The position numbers were made by a program, and so were the translations under genes. Positions 42,721 through 54,800 of a DNA stretch of 64,000 bases are shown here, piece after piece; position 1 is the first letter of the stretch; every line of letters starts with the position of its first letter. The stretch covers positions 3,829,128 through 3,893,127 of the forward strand of contig JABAKD010000013.1 in NCBI GenBank assembly GCA_012845835.1. The letters are read 5' to 3'. The notes under the pieces were generated by a model that ran no database searches, was not told where the DNA came from, and was given only the letters and a program-made list of their open reading frames with translations. This DNA is from Undaria pinnatifida (Eukaryota; Sar; Phaeophyceae; Laminariales; Alariaceae).

Positions 42721-43409
42721 CACCAAAGTAAAAAAACACTACTGGTAGAAGAGATAATCAATCGGCTATCAGCAGCAATAAGGAGCACGTTAAATACGAA
42801 GCAACACAAACTTATTTGTCAGTTACGTACCAACACACGACCGCTTGCACTTGATCGGCGAACGACCACAGCAACGGAGTCAAGAACCACAGCAGCAACA
42901 ATGCAAGCCATCCTACCGTCTACTTACCACCACCTTCGAGTGGCGCAGCTTAGCGACAGGAGGAACTTGTACAATACAACCCTCGAGGCCCCGGGGACGC
43001 AGCCACTCTCAATGCTGCTGTGTGGCTTTTCCTGGCGCAGTAAATGTAACCACTACTATCTCTTCCTCGTTTAGTCATGCATGCCCTTGCCACGTCTATT
43101 CATGTATTTACGTACGTGTACCTACCGAAATTCAATACACAAATGCACCACTATGATCCCTACCGCAGTACCACGGGGATTCTTGTACAGTAATATTATT
43201 TTTTGTTTCGGCCCAAAACATGACGCCACATTGAAAATAATGTCTTGCCAAGTTTACTTTATCAACCTCTCCATACATCAAGATCCGAAGGGTAATTGGA
43301 GAGTACCGTTCAATACAATTTTTTGCGCACATGTCGCTCGGATGGCGGCCGTCGAACAGAGTGATTTGACCGAGAAATGCTACAGCACTGCTTATTGAGC
43401 AATACTTGA
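42721..43409. other. Non-coding stretch with no recognisable feature
   Basis: Open frames of 103-118 codons overlap each other and show no domain or compositional signal. Confidence 0.35.
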
Positions 43410-43440
43410 TCACTTGCCTCAGTAGCTCTGTGGATAGTGC
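43410..43440 (+). other. tRNA D-arm-like fragment
   Basis: CAGTAGCTCTGTGGATAGTG resembles a tRNA A box (TAGCTCAGTNGGTAGAGC type). No T-arm follows in the same direction. About 25 bp later a C-rich element fragment (GCAGCTTGCAAAGATGAGTA) begins. Probably a broken SINE head. Confidence 0.3.
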
Positions 43441-43599
43441 TACTACGTACAAACAACGCAGCTTGCAAAGATGAGTATTGACCTCAAATTCGTCGAACTC
43501 ATGATTGACGTCCTTGAGAATTAGATTTAAAATATTAAACTACCAACATAACCATTCAGAATGTCGTCAACGCGCACGCTTGAAAAAGACAAATATGAA

Positions 43600-43670
43600 G
43601 TCGGTGAGAATCGAACTCACGACATATAGCACTCTACCCAGTCAGTGTCACTTGGCTCAGTAACACTCAC
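43600..43670 (-). other. tRNA-like fragment with B box, minus strand
   Basis: On the minus strand GACTGGGTAGAGTGCTATAT (A-box-like) is followed after about 10 nt by GTGAGTTCGATTCTCACCGA, a good T-arm with B box and a GTGAG/CTCAC stem. The spacing leaves no room for an anticodon arm and the acceptor stem pairs only partly, so this is not a functional tRNA gene. A tRNA-derived SINE head is the best guess. Confidence 0.4.
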
Positions 43671-44299
43671 AGTGAGTGTGTTATGCAAATAAACAACCAA
43701 ACAAATATGTTTTCCAGTTCCTTAAATAATTATCACTGACTTCGCAAGAGCGATCTTCTGAGCAATTTCCTCTCCACGTACTACAGTTAGTGCTCAGAAT
43801 AACACTAACAACTGGTCAAAGCCGAGAAATAATAAGTAAGCCATCACGCGGTCGCAATTCGGCTCACCATTTGCATCATGTACGTTATCCAGATTTTTTT
43901 TTTTTGGTTCATGCAGGGTGTCCGTCTAGAATTTCAGATCCCAAAAATATGTGTATCCCCGACTTCGTTCCCGGCCGCAGGGAACCATTCGCGGATGTCG
44001 TAGTATATACACACGTGTTCAAAAAGCACGTCATCGCTCACGCGTTGTTTGTTTATTTGTTTTAGTAGGTTGTCCACCGTTGTTGTACGTTGTTGTTGGC
44101 GCGTACCCAATTATTGTTTTATCAGATACATTTTTTTTAATGTAAGTATTTACCCGACGAAGTTAAACACATTCGTCACCTGTACAATTACTCCTGACGA
44201 TTTTGAGCCTATATCAGGTTGACGTGCAGACCAAGCCCGCTTGAAATGAGAAACACTTCAACAGCTCTAAACGCAATGATATAAAAAAGACGAATTAGA
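43671..44299. other. Non-coding stretch with no recognisable feature
   Basis: Nothing recognised. Confidence 0.35.
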
Positions 44300-45360
44300 G
44301 CTATCTACTGGTATTATAACACACGCTCAAACCCTGCAGGCGTCAAGCAAAACAAAAGCTCGAGAGTATACCACCGCAAAATAAAAAAAATTAGCATCTA
44401 CCTACGGCTTGGAAATGATGCCAATTTTGGAAATTATCCACACGCCGCTAACGTTATTATAAGATACAACCAAAGTCGTAAATTACTTCATCAAAATACG
44501 AACAATATTTTTGCAACTTCTCCCTTGTCTCGCTCAGGATCCATCCGCGTTCACGTCGAGGTGCCCAACGGATAATGAAGGGCGAGGGGCGTTGGGGCAG
44601 TCCCCCGAAGAAGTTTACGTGTTTTATTGGTTCAAGCCTGCAGACGTCAAGCAAAACAAACTAAAAGGACGAATAAGAGCGACCTACTACTGGTATTATA
44701 ACACGCGCTCAAACCCTGCAAACGCCAAGCAAAACAAACGCTCGACAGTATACCACCGCCAAATTCAAAAGTTTAGCAACCACCTACCGTTTGAAAATGA
44801 TGCCAATTTTGGAAATTATCCACACGCCGCAGACGTTATCGTAAGATACAACCGAAGTCGCAAAATTACCTCCTCAAAAAACATATTTTTTGCGACTTCT
44901 TCCTTGTCTCGCTCAGAATCCATCCGCGTTCACATCGAGGTGCCCAGCGGATAAAACAGGGCGAGGGGTGTTAGAGCCGCCCTCCGAAGACTTTGACGTG
45001 TTTTATTCGTTCAAACCCTGCAGACGTCAAGCAAAACAAACAAACGCTCAAGCCCTGCAGACGTCAAGCAAAACAAACGCTCAAGAGTATGCCACCGCGA
45101 AATTCAAAGCGTTACAATAGCAGCCAACTTCTGTTTGGAAATGATGACAATTTGTAAATCATACAGGCGCTGCAGACTTGATGCTACAAAAACCATAATC
45201 TCCGGAATTCCTCGTCGGCATGCGATACTCTTGCAACTCCTCGCTTGTCTTGCACGGCATCCGGTCGCGTTTACGTCCCGATGTGCGGAACGGATACGGC
45301 AGGGCGAAGGGTGTTTGAGCTTCCCCCCGAAGACGGCGCTCGAACGAAGCTATTTGACCG
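44300..45360. repeat. Tandem repeat of about 365 bp, three diverged copies
   Basis: Copies start near 44,309, 44,684 and 45,046. Shared blocks are CTCAA-CCCTGCAGACGTCAAG, CAAAACAAACGCTC, GAAATGATGCCAATTTTGGA, CACACGCCGC-GACGTTAT, CTTGTCTCGCTCAG-ATCCAT, CGCGTTCAC-TCGAGGTGCC and AGGGCGAGGGGTGTT. Copies 1 and 2 are closest; copy 3 is more diverged and ends at GAGCTTCCCCCCGAAGACGG. A 147-codon plus frame (44,511-44,954) spans copies 1-2. Confidence 0.75.
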
Positions 45361-45505
45361 GGAATCGCAGTTCCGCGAATCGCATACTACTGAGCCCGAG
45401 ACCAAAAAAAAAACTACTGACCGAAGGCCTGAAAAAACGAATCTTCTATAGACTAGACTATATGCACACGAACCTTGTGTGTCACGACAGCCGCCCGTGG
45501 AGAGA

Positions 45506-46127
45506 CTATGAGATTGGGAATTTTCTTGAACGGCTGGTTTCTGTATCGCTAAGTATTGTTGGCGCCTGACGTCTTCCCCGTTTTTTTTTCTCCAAATTGC
45601 CGGCAAGTATTCGGTGACATTGCTGTGGGTTCCGTACTGTGACGCGCGCTTGAGATCTGCTCCAGACGCTACTGTGTTCACCGGCACCCCTCCTGTGACT
45701 ATCACGACCAGCTCGTCCACTGCCTCTAAGGCTTTTAGATCTCTGAAGTAACGCTGTATGTGTACGGGATCTATCGGTGGTGATATCATGGATCCGTTCA
45801 TCAGCCGAGCTACGTCTCCCATGACTCCCTGTTTCTCTCGGATCATGGCCGTGCAATTGTTGACTAGCTTGTACAGCAGTTCTTCTCTTTCTTGTGAGTC
45901 TTGGCCATCTGGTCCACGTCTGTTTTTATAATCGTGCCGCTGCTGTACCATGCGTTCTGTACATTTTTCGACTGCGCGTCTTCCCATAAGGAAGTCGTGA
46001 GCGTTCTGACCCGCCACTCTCCCGCGCGTCGACTGGTTTCAACGTGCTTACTTCTGGCTGCTGTACTGGCGGCTCTACTTGTCTTTGTCATCGCGGCCCC
46101 TCTGCCTGTTCTGATCTGTGCATGCAC
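45506..46127 (-). CDS. Hypothetical coding region, unrecognised
   Basis: The minus frame 46,017-45,560 encodes HDYKNRRGPDGQDSQEREEL, then YKLVNNCTAMIREKQGVMGD, MNGSMISPPIDPVHIQRYF and LKALEAVDELVVIVTGG. It has balanced composition and alternating helical segments and looks like a real protein. The frame extends to 45,271, but the end (after WRKK, near 45,590) becomes Ser/Val-rich sequence derived from the 365-bp repeat, so the coding part likely ends at 45,560-45,600. An exon or a retroelement gag are both possible. No start or splice site is certain. Confidence 0.35.
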
Positions 46128-46559
46128 TCTACTTGCGTGCTTTTTGCTTCTATGGGTTATTTGCTATACTGCACCCGTGGACAGTTGTTCTGGCTTGAGC
46201 CTTCTACGCGATCAATGATTTTTCGACGCGCACAGGAGTGGGGTATTCTGGCCCTCTGCATCGATCTTAAAAAACAACATATGTATATGAGGCGCTGGCG
46301 GAGGAGATGGCGATGTGGTTTGCGCACGGGTCGGTGTCGCCGGCCTTATTTCATGGTGGGAATCCCTTGTCGAGAGGAAAAACAGTGTAATACACAGCAG
46401 AACGTCTGAAGCAGAGCCTTGGCAACCGCTGCGGCGGCAGCAAGAAAAGCCCAGTTGCAGCAGTAGTCTCGCTAAATCGTTCCACTCAAGCATGCAGAAC
46501 CCGCATCTCGGAACAACAAGTTAGATCAACTATCTACTTTTCCACGAACCCTAGCGCAA

Positions 46560-47010
46560 CAAAGTTCAGAACAGTAGGCTTTGTGTGAGCAGATAGTGTA
46601 CGAAGGTTGCTTTTTTTCGCAGGCCAAACATCGGTGAGGCGGAACTCTCGCACCACAGCACAGAACAACACGCTTTGTGTGGGCAGAGACAAAGGTTACC
46701 CTCTTTCACGAATCGACCGTTTATCGGATGCGGAACTCTCACAACAGAGCACAGAACAGCACGCTGTGTGAGCAGAGACGAAAGTTACCCTATTTCGCGA
46801 ACCTACCAGTTATCGGTGGTGCGGAACTCTCACACCACAGCACAGGACAGCACGCTTGGTGTAAGCAGATACGAAGGTTACCTTATTCCGCGAACATACC
46901 AGTTGTCGATGGTGCGGAACTCTCACACCACAGTCCAGGACAGCACGCTTTGTGTGACCAGAGACGATGGTTACCTTATTTCGTGAACCGACTAGTTATC
47001 GGTGGTGCTT
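46560..47010. repeat. Tandem repeat of 91-93 bp, four to five copies
   Basis: Units begin GCGGAACTCTCNCACCACAG at 46,639, 46,730, 46,821 and 46,914. They continue CACAG-ACAGCACGCTTTGTGT, then a CAGAGACGAAGGTTACC word and TTTCGCGAACC-ACCAGTTAT. Direct, contiguous units with no spacers. Confidence 0.85.
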
Positions 47011-47091
47011 CGCCTAGGTGTGCTTTCTGTACAGCTCGCCCCCCTGCACCGCAAGCGCTTACATGCCTTTGTGCAGGCCGATGTTCATGTT

Positions 47092-47795
47092 TTACAGCAG
47101 CAGCAGCTGTCGAACCTTAACCGAGTGCTCCCCCAAGGTGAAGTGGCGACGTAGATACACCTCGAACAGTTTCTGCGTGTCCCACTCCACCTCTGAGCGC
47201 GAGATAGCGACCCTCTGCTTGCACACGGGCGAGGCGCCGTCCATCCCGTACTCTAGGGTCTCCATGAAGGAGGCTACGAAGGTAGCGAGTTTACCGGCCT
47301 GCTTCTGCGTTTGCATTTACGCCTGCGGTGACCGTAGCCTGCTGTATTGCGTCTTTCGTCGCGAACGCCATGCTGTGGGCGCCGCCTCCTAACCGCTCGA
47401 GGGCAGCCTGCTAATATGCCCGTGTCCCTCGCCGACTGGCCCGCCCGAGTTGGGGTCCCCCATACTGAAAGTCGATCAATTATGATGGGCACTTTACTTT
47501 CCTTTCAATAATACGCTGCTACGCGCTCTTGCCCCAGGCGACCGTCCCTGGCAAGCGCGACAGCTCTTCCGTCTTTCCCATGCTGAAACTCGATCAGTTC
47601 TAATGGGCACTCTACTTGATTCCTTTCAGTCCTACGGTGCAAAGCGCTCTCACTCCCCTGTGCCCCAGCCGACCGTCCCTGGCAAGCGCGGCAGCTCTTC
47701 TGTCGCAGCTGTCTGCCTATTCTTTTTTGTTCGTCTCGCGAGACGATCGATAACACTTCGTCTGTTGAATTAGAATCCCTTCCAAGCCTCCACAA
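47092..47795 (-). pseudogene. Unrecognised coding-like region with internal duplication
   Basis: Minus frames give DEVLSIVSRDEQKRIGRQLR, then VECPLELIEFQHGKDGRAVA, and downstream ETLEYGMDGASPVCKQRVAI and SEVEWDTQKLFEVYLRRHFT. The last is convincing protein-like sequence. A segment of about 120 bp is tandemly duplicated (47,458-47,575 and 47,576-47,700; shared CGATCA-TT-TAATGGGCACT and GACCGTCCCTGGCAAGCGCG). Frames change between the pieces. It may belong with the 45.5-46.1 kb region as exons of one minus-strand gene or as a decayed gag. Confidence 0.3.
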
Positions 47796-47799
47796 ACAC

Positions 47800-48655
47800 T
47801 ACTTTCCTACGTAACGTTTCATAAAGGGCCATCTCCTGACATCTTTGCTAGTTCTGCTTTTTTTAACGTTTCATCCTATCGCTATTGTTTATCGAACTAT
47901 TAAAAACGTCATCAAAATACCGAACTTGTTTGGGTTCGATAAAGTTTTCTTTGTGTCGCACAACGTTTCGAAACTCTCGGTACCATGTTCAGCACTATTA
48001 CGGAGATCCATTGTTAGCAGTATGGATTATCAAACAACAAAGGGGGCAAAAAAGAACCCGGCTTTGGGCAAAAGCGCTTGGCTACAGTTTATTTCGTTGG
48101 CTGGTCTTGCCAAGTATGCAGAGCCTCGATCGTCCACAGGTTTAGCGCTGGAGAGCTTGCCTGTAAAGTTGCGATGCTTCCCCTTTTTCGTGAAATTTCA
48201 TCCTGTTAACAATGGATCTCCGTAATAATCATAAATGTACCTGGTATTATATGCTGACAGTAGTGCGTTCTTCGCGTTACGTTGTATTTTACTGAGTCTA
48301 CGAGGCTAGGAAATACAGTTGTATTTTGTGACCAGGGTTCGTTCTTCAATATTCCGGTTCAAGAACGCTTGCCTACGAATTTCCCAGTTTAGCCTGCAAA
48401 GCGATTGGCGAGCGAAGCGCCTATTGCTGCACATTGCTTTGTAGAGAGCAGTTCAATCTTTGGACCATAGTTTATAAACCACTTGATTATTACTATTTTT
48501 ACTATTTTTATCACTAAACATTTCTTCTTGACAAACGCAGAAAAATGCGCCATGCTTGTCTTAATGTGTATGTCAATTTTCTGCGCAGAATGAGACGGAT
48601 TGTCGTGTGTTCTCTTTGACGCATCTATGCTGTACATACTCTATTATTCGCGCAG
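47800..48655. other. AT-rich stretch upstream of the first propeller exon
   Basis: Presumed intron or 5' region of the propeller-like gene. No exon with the repeat signature was found here. The 126-codon frame at 47,845-48,225 shows no relation to the repeats. Confidence 0.35.
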
Positions 48656-48823
48656 AGAGGAACGGGTAAGTCCGACCAACTTATTAGTGCGGCATTCAGC
48701 TCGGATGGGACCTACGTTTTCGGAGGCCACACCTATGGAGACTGGAACGCTACGAATTCTGGAGTATGGGACTGGGCCGTTTTCAAGGTGGATCAACATG
48801 GTGAAATTCTCTGGTTTTGGCAG
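48656..48823 (+). CDS. Propeller-like repeat exon 1 of those visible (56 codons)
   Basis: Acceptor CGCAG ends at 48,655 and donor GTGAAC begins at 48,824. The exon starts RGTGKSDQLISAAFSSDG, continues YVFGGHTYGDWNATNSG, then DWAVFKVDQHGEILWFWQ. The ending LWFWQ corresponds to LWKWQ in exon 3. No in-frame stop. It is unlikely to be the first exon because it starts in the middle of the repeat periodicity without a start codon. Confidence 0.75.
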
Positions 48824-51800
48824 GTGAACGCTGCCCCCAGCTCGTATGGTGTACAGCGTTTGCTGAGTACGGGGTATGTGCCACTCGAGCAAGTGGTTGC
48901 GTAAGTCGGTTTTAAAATGTCTTCATATATATTGAGCTGGTGCGGGGCAATATTTGTTTTCAAAGAAAATAATATTATAGGTTTAAACTATACGAAATTT
49001 TTCCGTCTCTTCCCGAACTTCATTCGGGTAAACTCGAGGAAAAATAACCCGAACGAAGACGCCTCTACGTTTTCAGTTTCTTCCCCAGGAAATAACAGGA
49101 ATTTGGATACAGAGTCAGGCGGCCGAACCGCGCGAGCTGAGCCACCACTCGCGAGCGAACAAGACTGAGCAGCGTCGTTCCCAAGGTCATTGGCAGATCA
49201 CGACTAATCTCAGAACCCGCAATGACTTTCTGAGCTCTCTTCGTCGAGTTGAAAATTAACTGCACGGAAGCGGTAGACCAAACGATTTCGCTCAGGGTAA
49301 AAGCTGTATGATTATGTTCACGTTGGCCGTCGTAGGGCGACGAGGTGGGGGTGTATTTCACTTCCCAAGCCACTGACCCCCGCCTACGAGTCAGGCCGAC
49401 GGCGGTGGGACAATAAGGCGGGTGACGTCCGCAAGCGAGTCAGGCCGACGACAGTAGAACAATAAAGCGGGTGACGTCACCAAGCGTTGCCCCGGTAGCG
49501 ATGGTTCTGTGGGGGGTGGACGACGGTGTTGCAACCCAACTGAGGCTCGTACTCGCTAAGATTCAACCCTCGTTGATATCGATATGAAGCATCGAACTTC
49601 CATCAGAAACTTAGTTATTGTACATATCGTCAAGAAAGACCCACATATACGATGCTTTGAGGTTGTCTAGCGCCAAAACCGGGAGGCACAAAAAGTCGGT
49701 GTTCCCAATGAGACATGTTAGCCCCTCCCGAACCACAATCAATGGCCCCACCACCATAGCCGCGGTCATTCTCAGCACGGTTTTTCGACGAATTCTTACG
49801 GAGGGGTCCGTCGACCCGTTCGATGAAGGCGGGCATCCGCGCGCATATTTATCAGACTTATTAAAATGCTACTGTGGTAGCATGGTTACCGGAAATCCCC
49901 ATCACTGGTAGCCTCGTTGATGATCGCCTAACATGTCTTAACTATTCTGTTCTCACTACCTTGCTCTCACTATCTTGCTCGGCAGCAAGGGACAGAGGCC
50001 AGCCAGCGCGTGCTAGGAGTAGCGTTAGATAAAAATGATTCCGTCATCGTGGCTGGATACGGCGGTAGCTCCAGTAATTTCCTCGCCGCTAAGCTGGATC
50101 GCAATGGTAAACTCTTGTGGGAGTGGGAGGTGAGCTGTCTCCTTTGGTCACAGTTATTAAGCGGGCAGCGGGCTGACTGCGCCAAGTCTACACTACCGTA
50201 TTGGTAGCACTTCTAAGCCGAATGGTTTTCGTAATGACGATGCTTTTGAACCCGTAGTCCTCGGAACGCCATTCTTAACGTGAAAAATTGGTTTCGATTA
50301 CCTAGCCCATGCGCCTGCTTACTATTAATAGAGACTAGGTATACTCTTGGTTTTCTCAGAATCACGTTGGGTGAAGTAAATAATTCTTTTAAGCTGAACC
50401 CCCCGAAACAAATCGGTGCACGCTAACTGCACCTTGTCGTAATCCATCTAGAACGTCCGTTCTTCAATTCATAACGTCGATGGCTAATGGCGACTTGATT
50501 GACTGAAGCGCGGATCTGTTATCGAAGCTGGTTTCGGCAAGGACGGCCGATTTCGTACTCATCGTGCAGTATTCTAGCTGTAAACCGTGTACCACGCAAC
50601 ATGGAATACCGACCGGGGACTAGTATCAGAGAGCTGATTTTATCACAACCGAGGGGTGCATAAAAAATCGACACGAAGTCGTTGGTAACACATTTTGGAG
50701 GCATCACCAAACACACCTCACTCGGCGTTTGCATTCTCCCCGTCCATGAGAAGATCATACGGATACGAATCGGCTGGGTTTACCAATCTCAAGCGGATCA
50801 AGTTTAAGCGCAGCCGACACCCAATACATCGGCGCACCGGGCAAGCGCAGCGAGTTTTTGGGTCTCTTGGTTTGGGCGATCTTCCCGACCTGACCAAACT
50901 GGAGCATTTTAATATCAGTAGCAAGCCGATGGACACGTTTCAACACCCGTAAAAACAATCATGATCTCGGTTTGACGATTCTGAACCTGATTTTGATTGG
51001 TCCGGATGCCGAGGTGCACCCGTACCGGTTAAAACCCCTAATGATGATAAATCAGCTATAATTACCGCCCCGATACTAGATTTGTGAGGACAGGCTTTGC
51101 GCTAACATGTTGATCAATTATTGGAACCAGGTACATGATCGCGAGCGACATCGGCAGTAGGGTGACTGCTAAAAAGCTGTACGTCGACGAGGTTCCTTTC
51201 CTGGGTCGCGCGCGGAAGTATTCTGAACTGCATAGCTCATTTCGTGCCGTGACATTCACGACAGGAGTACTTGGCTACAACTTTTTTTTTTTTTTTTTTT
51301 TTCATCCTCCGGCGGATGGGGAAAAATAAAGCTTTAGCTCACCACACTTCCACGTATTTTCATACGCGTCGTGTGTCGATTTAACTCAGTTGCTTTCGCA
51401 GCCCAACGCTAGCTGGCGCACCCTTCGAGTCCCATTGTAGGTATAGCGTGAGCCGTCCCTTTCAGTGGTCTTCGTTACAACCCCGGCAGCGCAAGCTGTC
51501 GTTGTATACGGGTGTGTGTATGTCGACCCGGCCTGTCCCCTGAGGGTCAGTTTCGGTGGAGATAGCCACCCGGAATGTCATCTTTCCGGGTAGTGTGGGA
51601 CTTGCGCAAGCTCACCCACTAACAAAACCCCTGGCCATGGGAGATGGCCTTCCGCCGGACTTGGTCCAGTTACGGTCCACCCTACCCATTCGGGCGTTGG
51701 TCCTCGGTACAACATTTGTATGCTAAGCTGATTCATCTGATGTATTGTGTTTATCCATGCACACCCGATATTTTTTTTCCAGGATGGAACCACAGAAATA

Positions 51801-54800
51801 GACGACATCCACGCCCTTGCTGTGGCGGACGACGGCTCCATATTCTTAGCTGGGTATACACTTGGCAATTGGACAGGAACAAATCTTGGCGCCCGGGACT
51901 TCGCAGCGTGCAAGCTCGATGGGAACGGGACTTTGCTGTGGAAATGGCAGGTGAAGTATTATTCATAAACATGTACATATTTGTCACAGAAAGCTCCACG
52001 TCTACGGATAGGGAACGTCTTGCCAATATTGTTAATTATTTCGAGCGCGAAAGCACGTAGATTTCCGTTTTTAAACATGTTCGCGGTCGTCTGTCTGACT
52101 GCCGATATCGTCGGTGTTGTTACTGCCACCGTCGTGGCACTACTAATTACTGTAGTACCCACACAGCCAACGTGGTCTTGGCCTTTGTCGCGAGATCTAG
52201 AATATTTTCGCTAGATCCAACGCCAGCAACGTGACACTCCCGCCATCGGTGTTGTTTCTGCCACCGTCGTGTGTCACTATTGCAACTGCATAGCAACCAC
52301 AGCCGTGCTAACGTTGGCCTTTGTCGCGCCATCTAGATATTTTTTCGATATTACATCGGGATACCGGGACACCGTGCGGCTTCCGTCGGTTGAAGATCGC
52401 ATGGTCAGCGCAACTCGCACCAATCTTGAATATAGCTGCAACAGCAGTAGTATCTGCTACATCTCATACTTTCCACCACACAGTCTGTGTGAAGTAAGGA
52501 CCTGGTGTCTGGGAAATGTGATGATGCAGGCGGCACGAATATAGGTTCTCAAGAGGCTGCGTGGTACGTCCTACTGCTAGCAGCTGCTCCGTTCTCGTTG
52601 TGCCCCGAGAATCGCAAAATCATCTGCTCTTGCTGCTGTTGCGGCTGTCATCCAGTGCTGCTCGGCTGTAATACTGTACTGCGGCGCTGGTGCTGCGGCA
52701 GCGGGTCTATGGTTTCGCTTGCAACCAGGTACTTGGTACCGGTACGTACCAGTACGAGTGAGTGTGGCATGTCTGCTGAATGTATTTTCATAGGCGTGCT
52801 TGTCGTGCTCGGACAGGCGATGTCCGTGCTTGCATTCCGGTGCTGTGGGTGGTCAATTGCGTGCGGGTTCGGTACAAGCGTGGACGCTCGCGCGGGCTGC
52901 AAGGCATTCACTCTCGCCTGCCTAGAATGTCATACTGTCATGCAGCCAAGAGGTATTTGTTGGTTCGGCCAGATCCAGCGGGATGTCTTTCTGCGTTGGC
53001 CAATCACACAAAAATGAACGTTGTTGTGTAGTCTATATCTTCCGAATTGCGCTGTATATTATCATTTTTTGTGACTTGGGAGGGAGAGCAGCTGGCTGAC
53101 ACGTCTATCACAGTGTCCAACTCTGCTTCATTCCCACATGTCTTTGCTTATAAACACACCTCCCTCCCTCCACTGTCTGGGTTCTACTGCGCGAATTCTC
53201 GGACGACTGGGACACCGAATGGTCCAAAACCATTGATCGTCCACATAACTCCTCCGAGGAAATATATACCGTGACATATACCCTCGCATGCCACTGAAAA
53301 ATACACAATAAATTAAGGACATATACCCTCAGTTATACGAGAATAGTACCTGCATCCTCATAATATCTCCATCCCTTGACCATCGAAAGAAAAAGGGTGG
53401 GCGGGCGGGAGAAATCACGGATTATCTGGACCAGTGAGCGACCGCTGTCCAGTTGTAAACAACAGCCCTGCACGTTCGTGTGTTCTACCAGTTTGCCAGC
53501 ACCGTCCCGTGCGGTATTCACTTGGCGTCTCCACAAGCGCGATCAACCAACTATTGCCAGCTGCTGCTTCAAAGTAAGCTATGTCCGTACTCCGCCAAAA
53601 AAAACTATGAACGTTAACGTTGAATTCTCTCTATGATCAACAAACAACATGATATTCTTATCTGTTCCCGATTCCCGAACATACTTCTTTTGTTGTGTAC
53701 ATCATTTAAATTGCGTTGAATATTATCATTTTCTGTGTCTTGGGAGGGAGAGCAGCTGGCTGACATGTCTACCACAGTATCCAACTCTGCCTCATACCCA
53801 CATGTCTTTGCTCATAAACACATCTCCCTCCCTCCACTGTCTAGGTTGTACTGTGCAAATTCTCGGACGACTGAGACACCGAATGGTCCAACACCATTGA
53901 CTCCTCCACAACCGAGGTCACTCCATGACTTCCGCAGTTTACTCCGTTCAGTATATTGACCTGGCTGTCTTTGCAAAGTGTTGCAGGCTGCTAGTTTACG
54001 AGACACCTGTCGGCCATCGTCCACATTATTCCGGATGTACAACTTATATGAACCAGACATCCACTTCCCTTCTCACGGTATGACTCGTTCCGACACGTCA
54101 CCCCCAACCGCAAACATCGAGGCACTTCCAATTCTCAGCGAGTGCAGAGCGTACTCTTTGGGTTTTCGCCGCGACTTTTCTGCAATCTCTCTCGACGCTC
54201 TTCACGCCTGACTATATCTCCCCACACTCTTGCTTGCCTCCATGAAAGGTGCGAGGAAAGTAGCGCGTGTTCAGGCAGGGCAGCAAACCATGACGGTAGT
54301 GCTACCATAAGAGCAACGGCTCCACCACCTTCACCCAACTCACAGCACGGGCCCCGGACCTCGCTCCGGTTACGTACAACGACGCTTCCAACTTAACCCA
54401 GCCTGGTCGCCTTTATGGCCGCGGAATCGCACCTCGACCCGATCGGCATCACTCCATTGAAGAAGCCTCAACTGTATGGTCGCAGATACCGGTCCTGTGC
54501 GGTTTACCCACGAAAAGCGCACCAATACCGAAAACCCGACGCGTACGTTCTTTCATACGATCATGCACCTGATCGACGGAGGTCTACTGGTGCCAAAAAC
54601 TCCTGTACAAAGATCTGCACCAGCTTGCCACGAGTTCTGCTCCTGGTTGAGTAAACGACGCCAAACTCGGTCGTACCAGCTGCGAGTCATCCGCTCAAAC
54701 CCGAGCTCGTTCTGTCGTTGAAGTTGGCCCCGCCAGCTGACGGAGCCCGCACCCCTATTCGTCGTCACCCTTGGACGATTAAGCGGAGCTTGCACCTTTT

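Noticed and set aside
43600-43670. Functional tRNA gene on the minus strand
   Set aside because: No anticodon arm between A and B boxes and an incomplete acceptor stem.
46560-47010. CRISPR-like array
   Set aside because: 91-93 bp units are contiguous, without unique spacers, in eukaryotic DNA.
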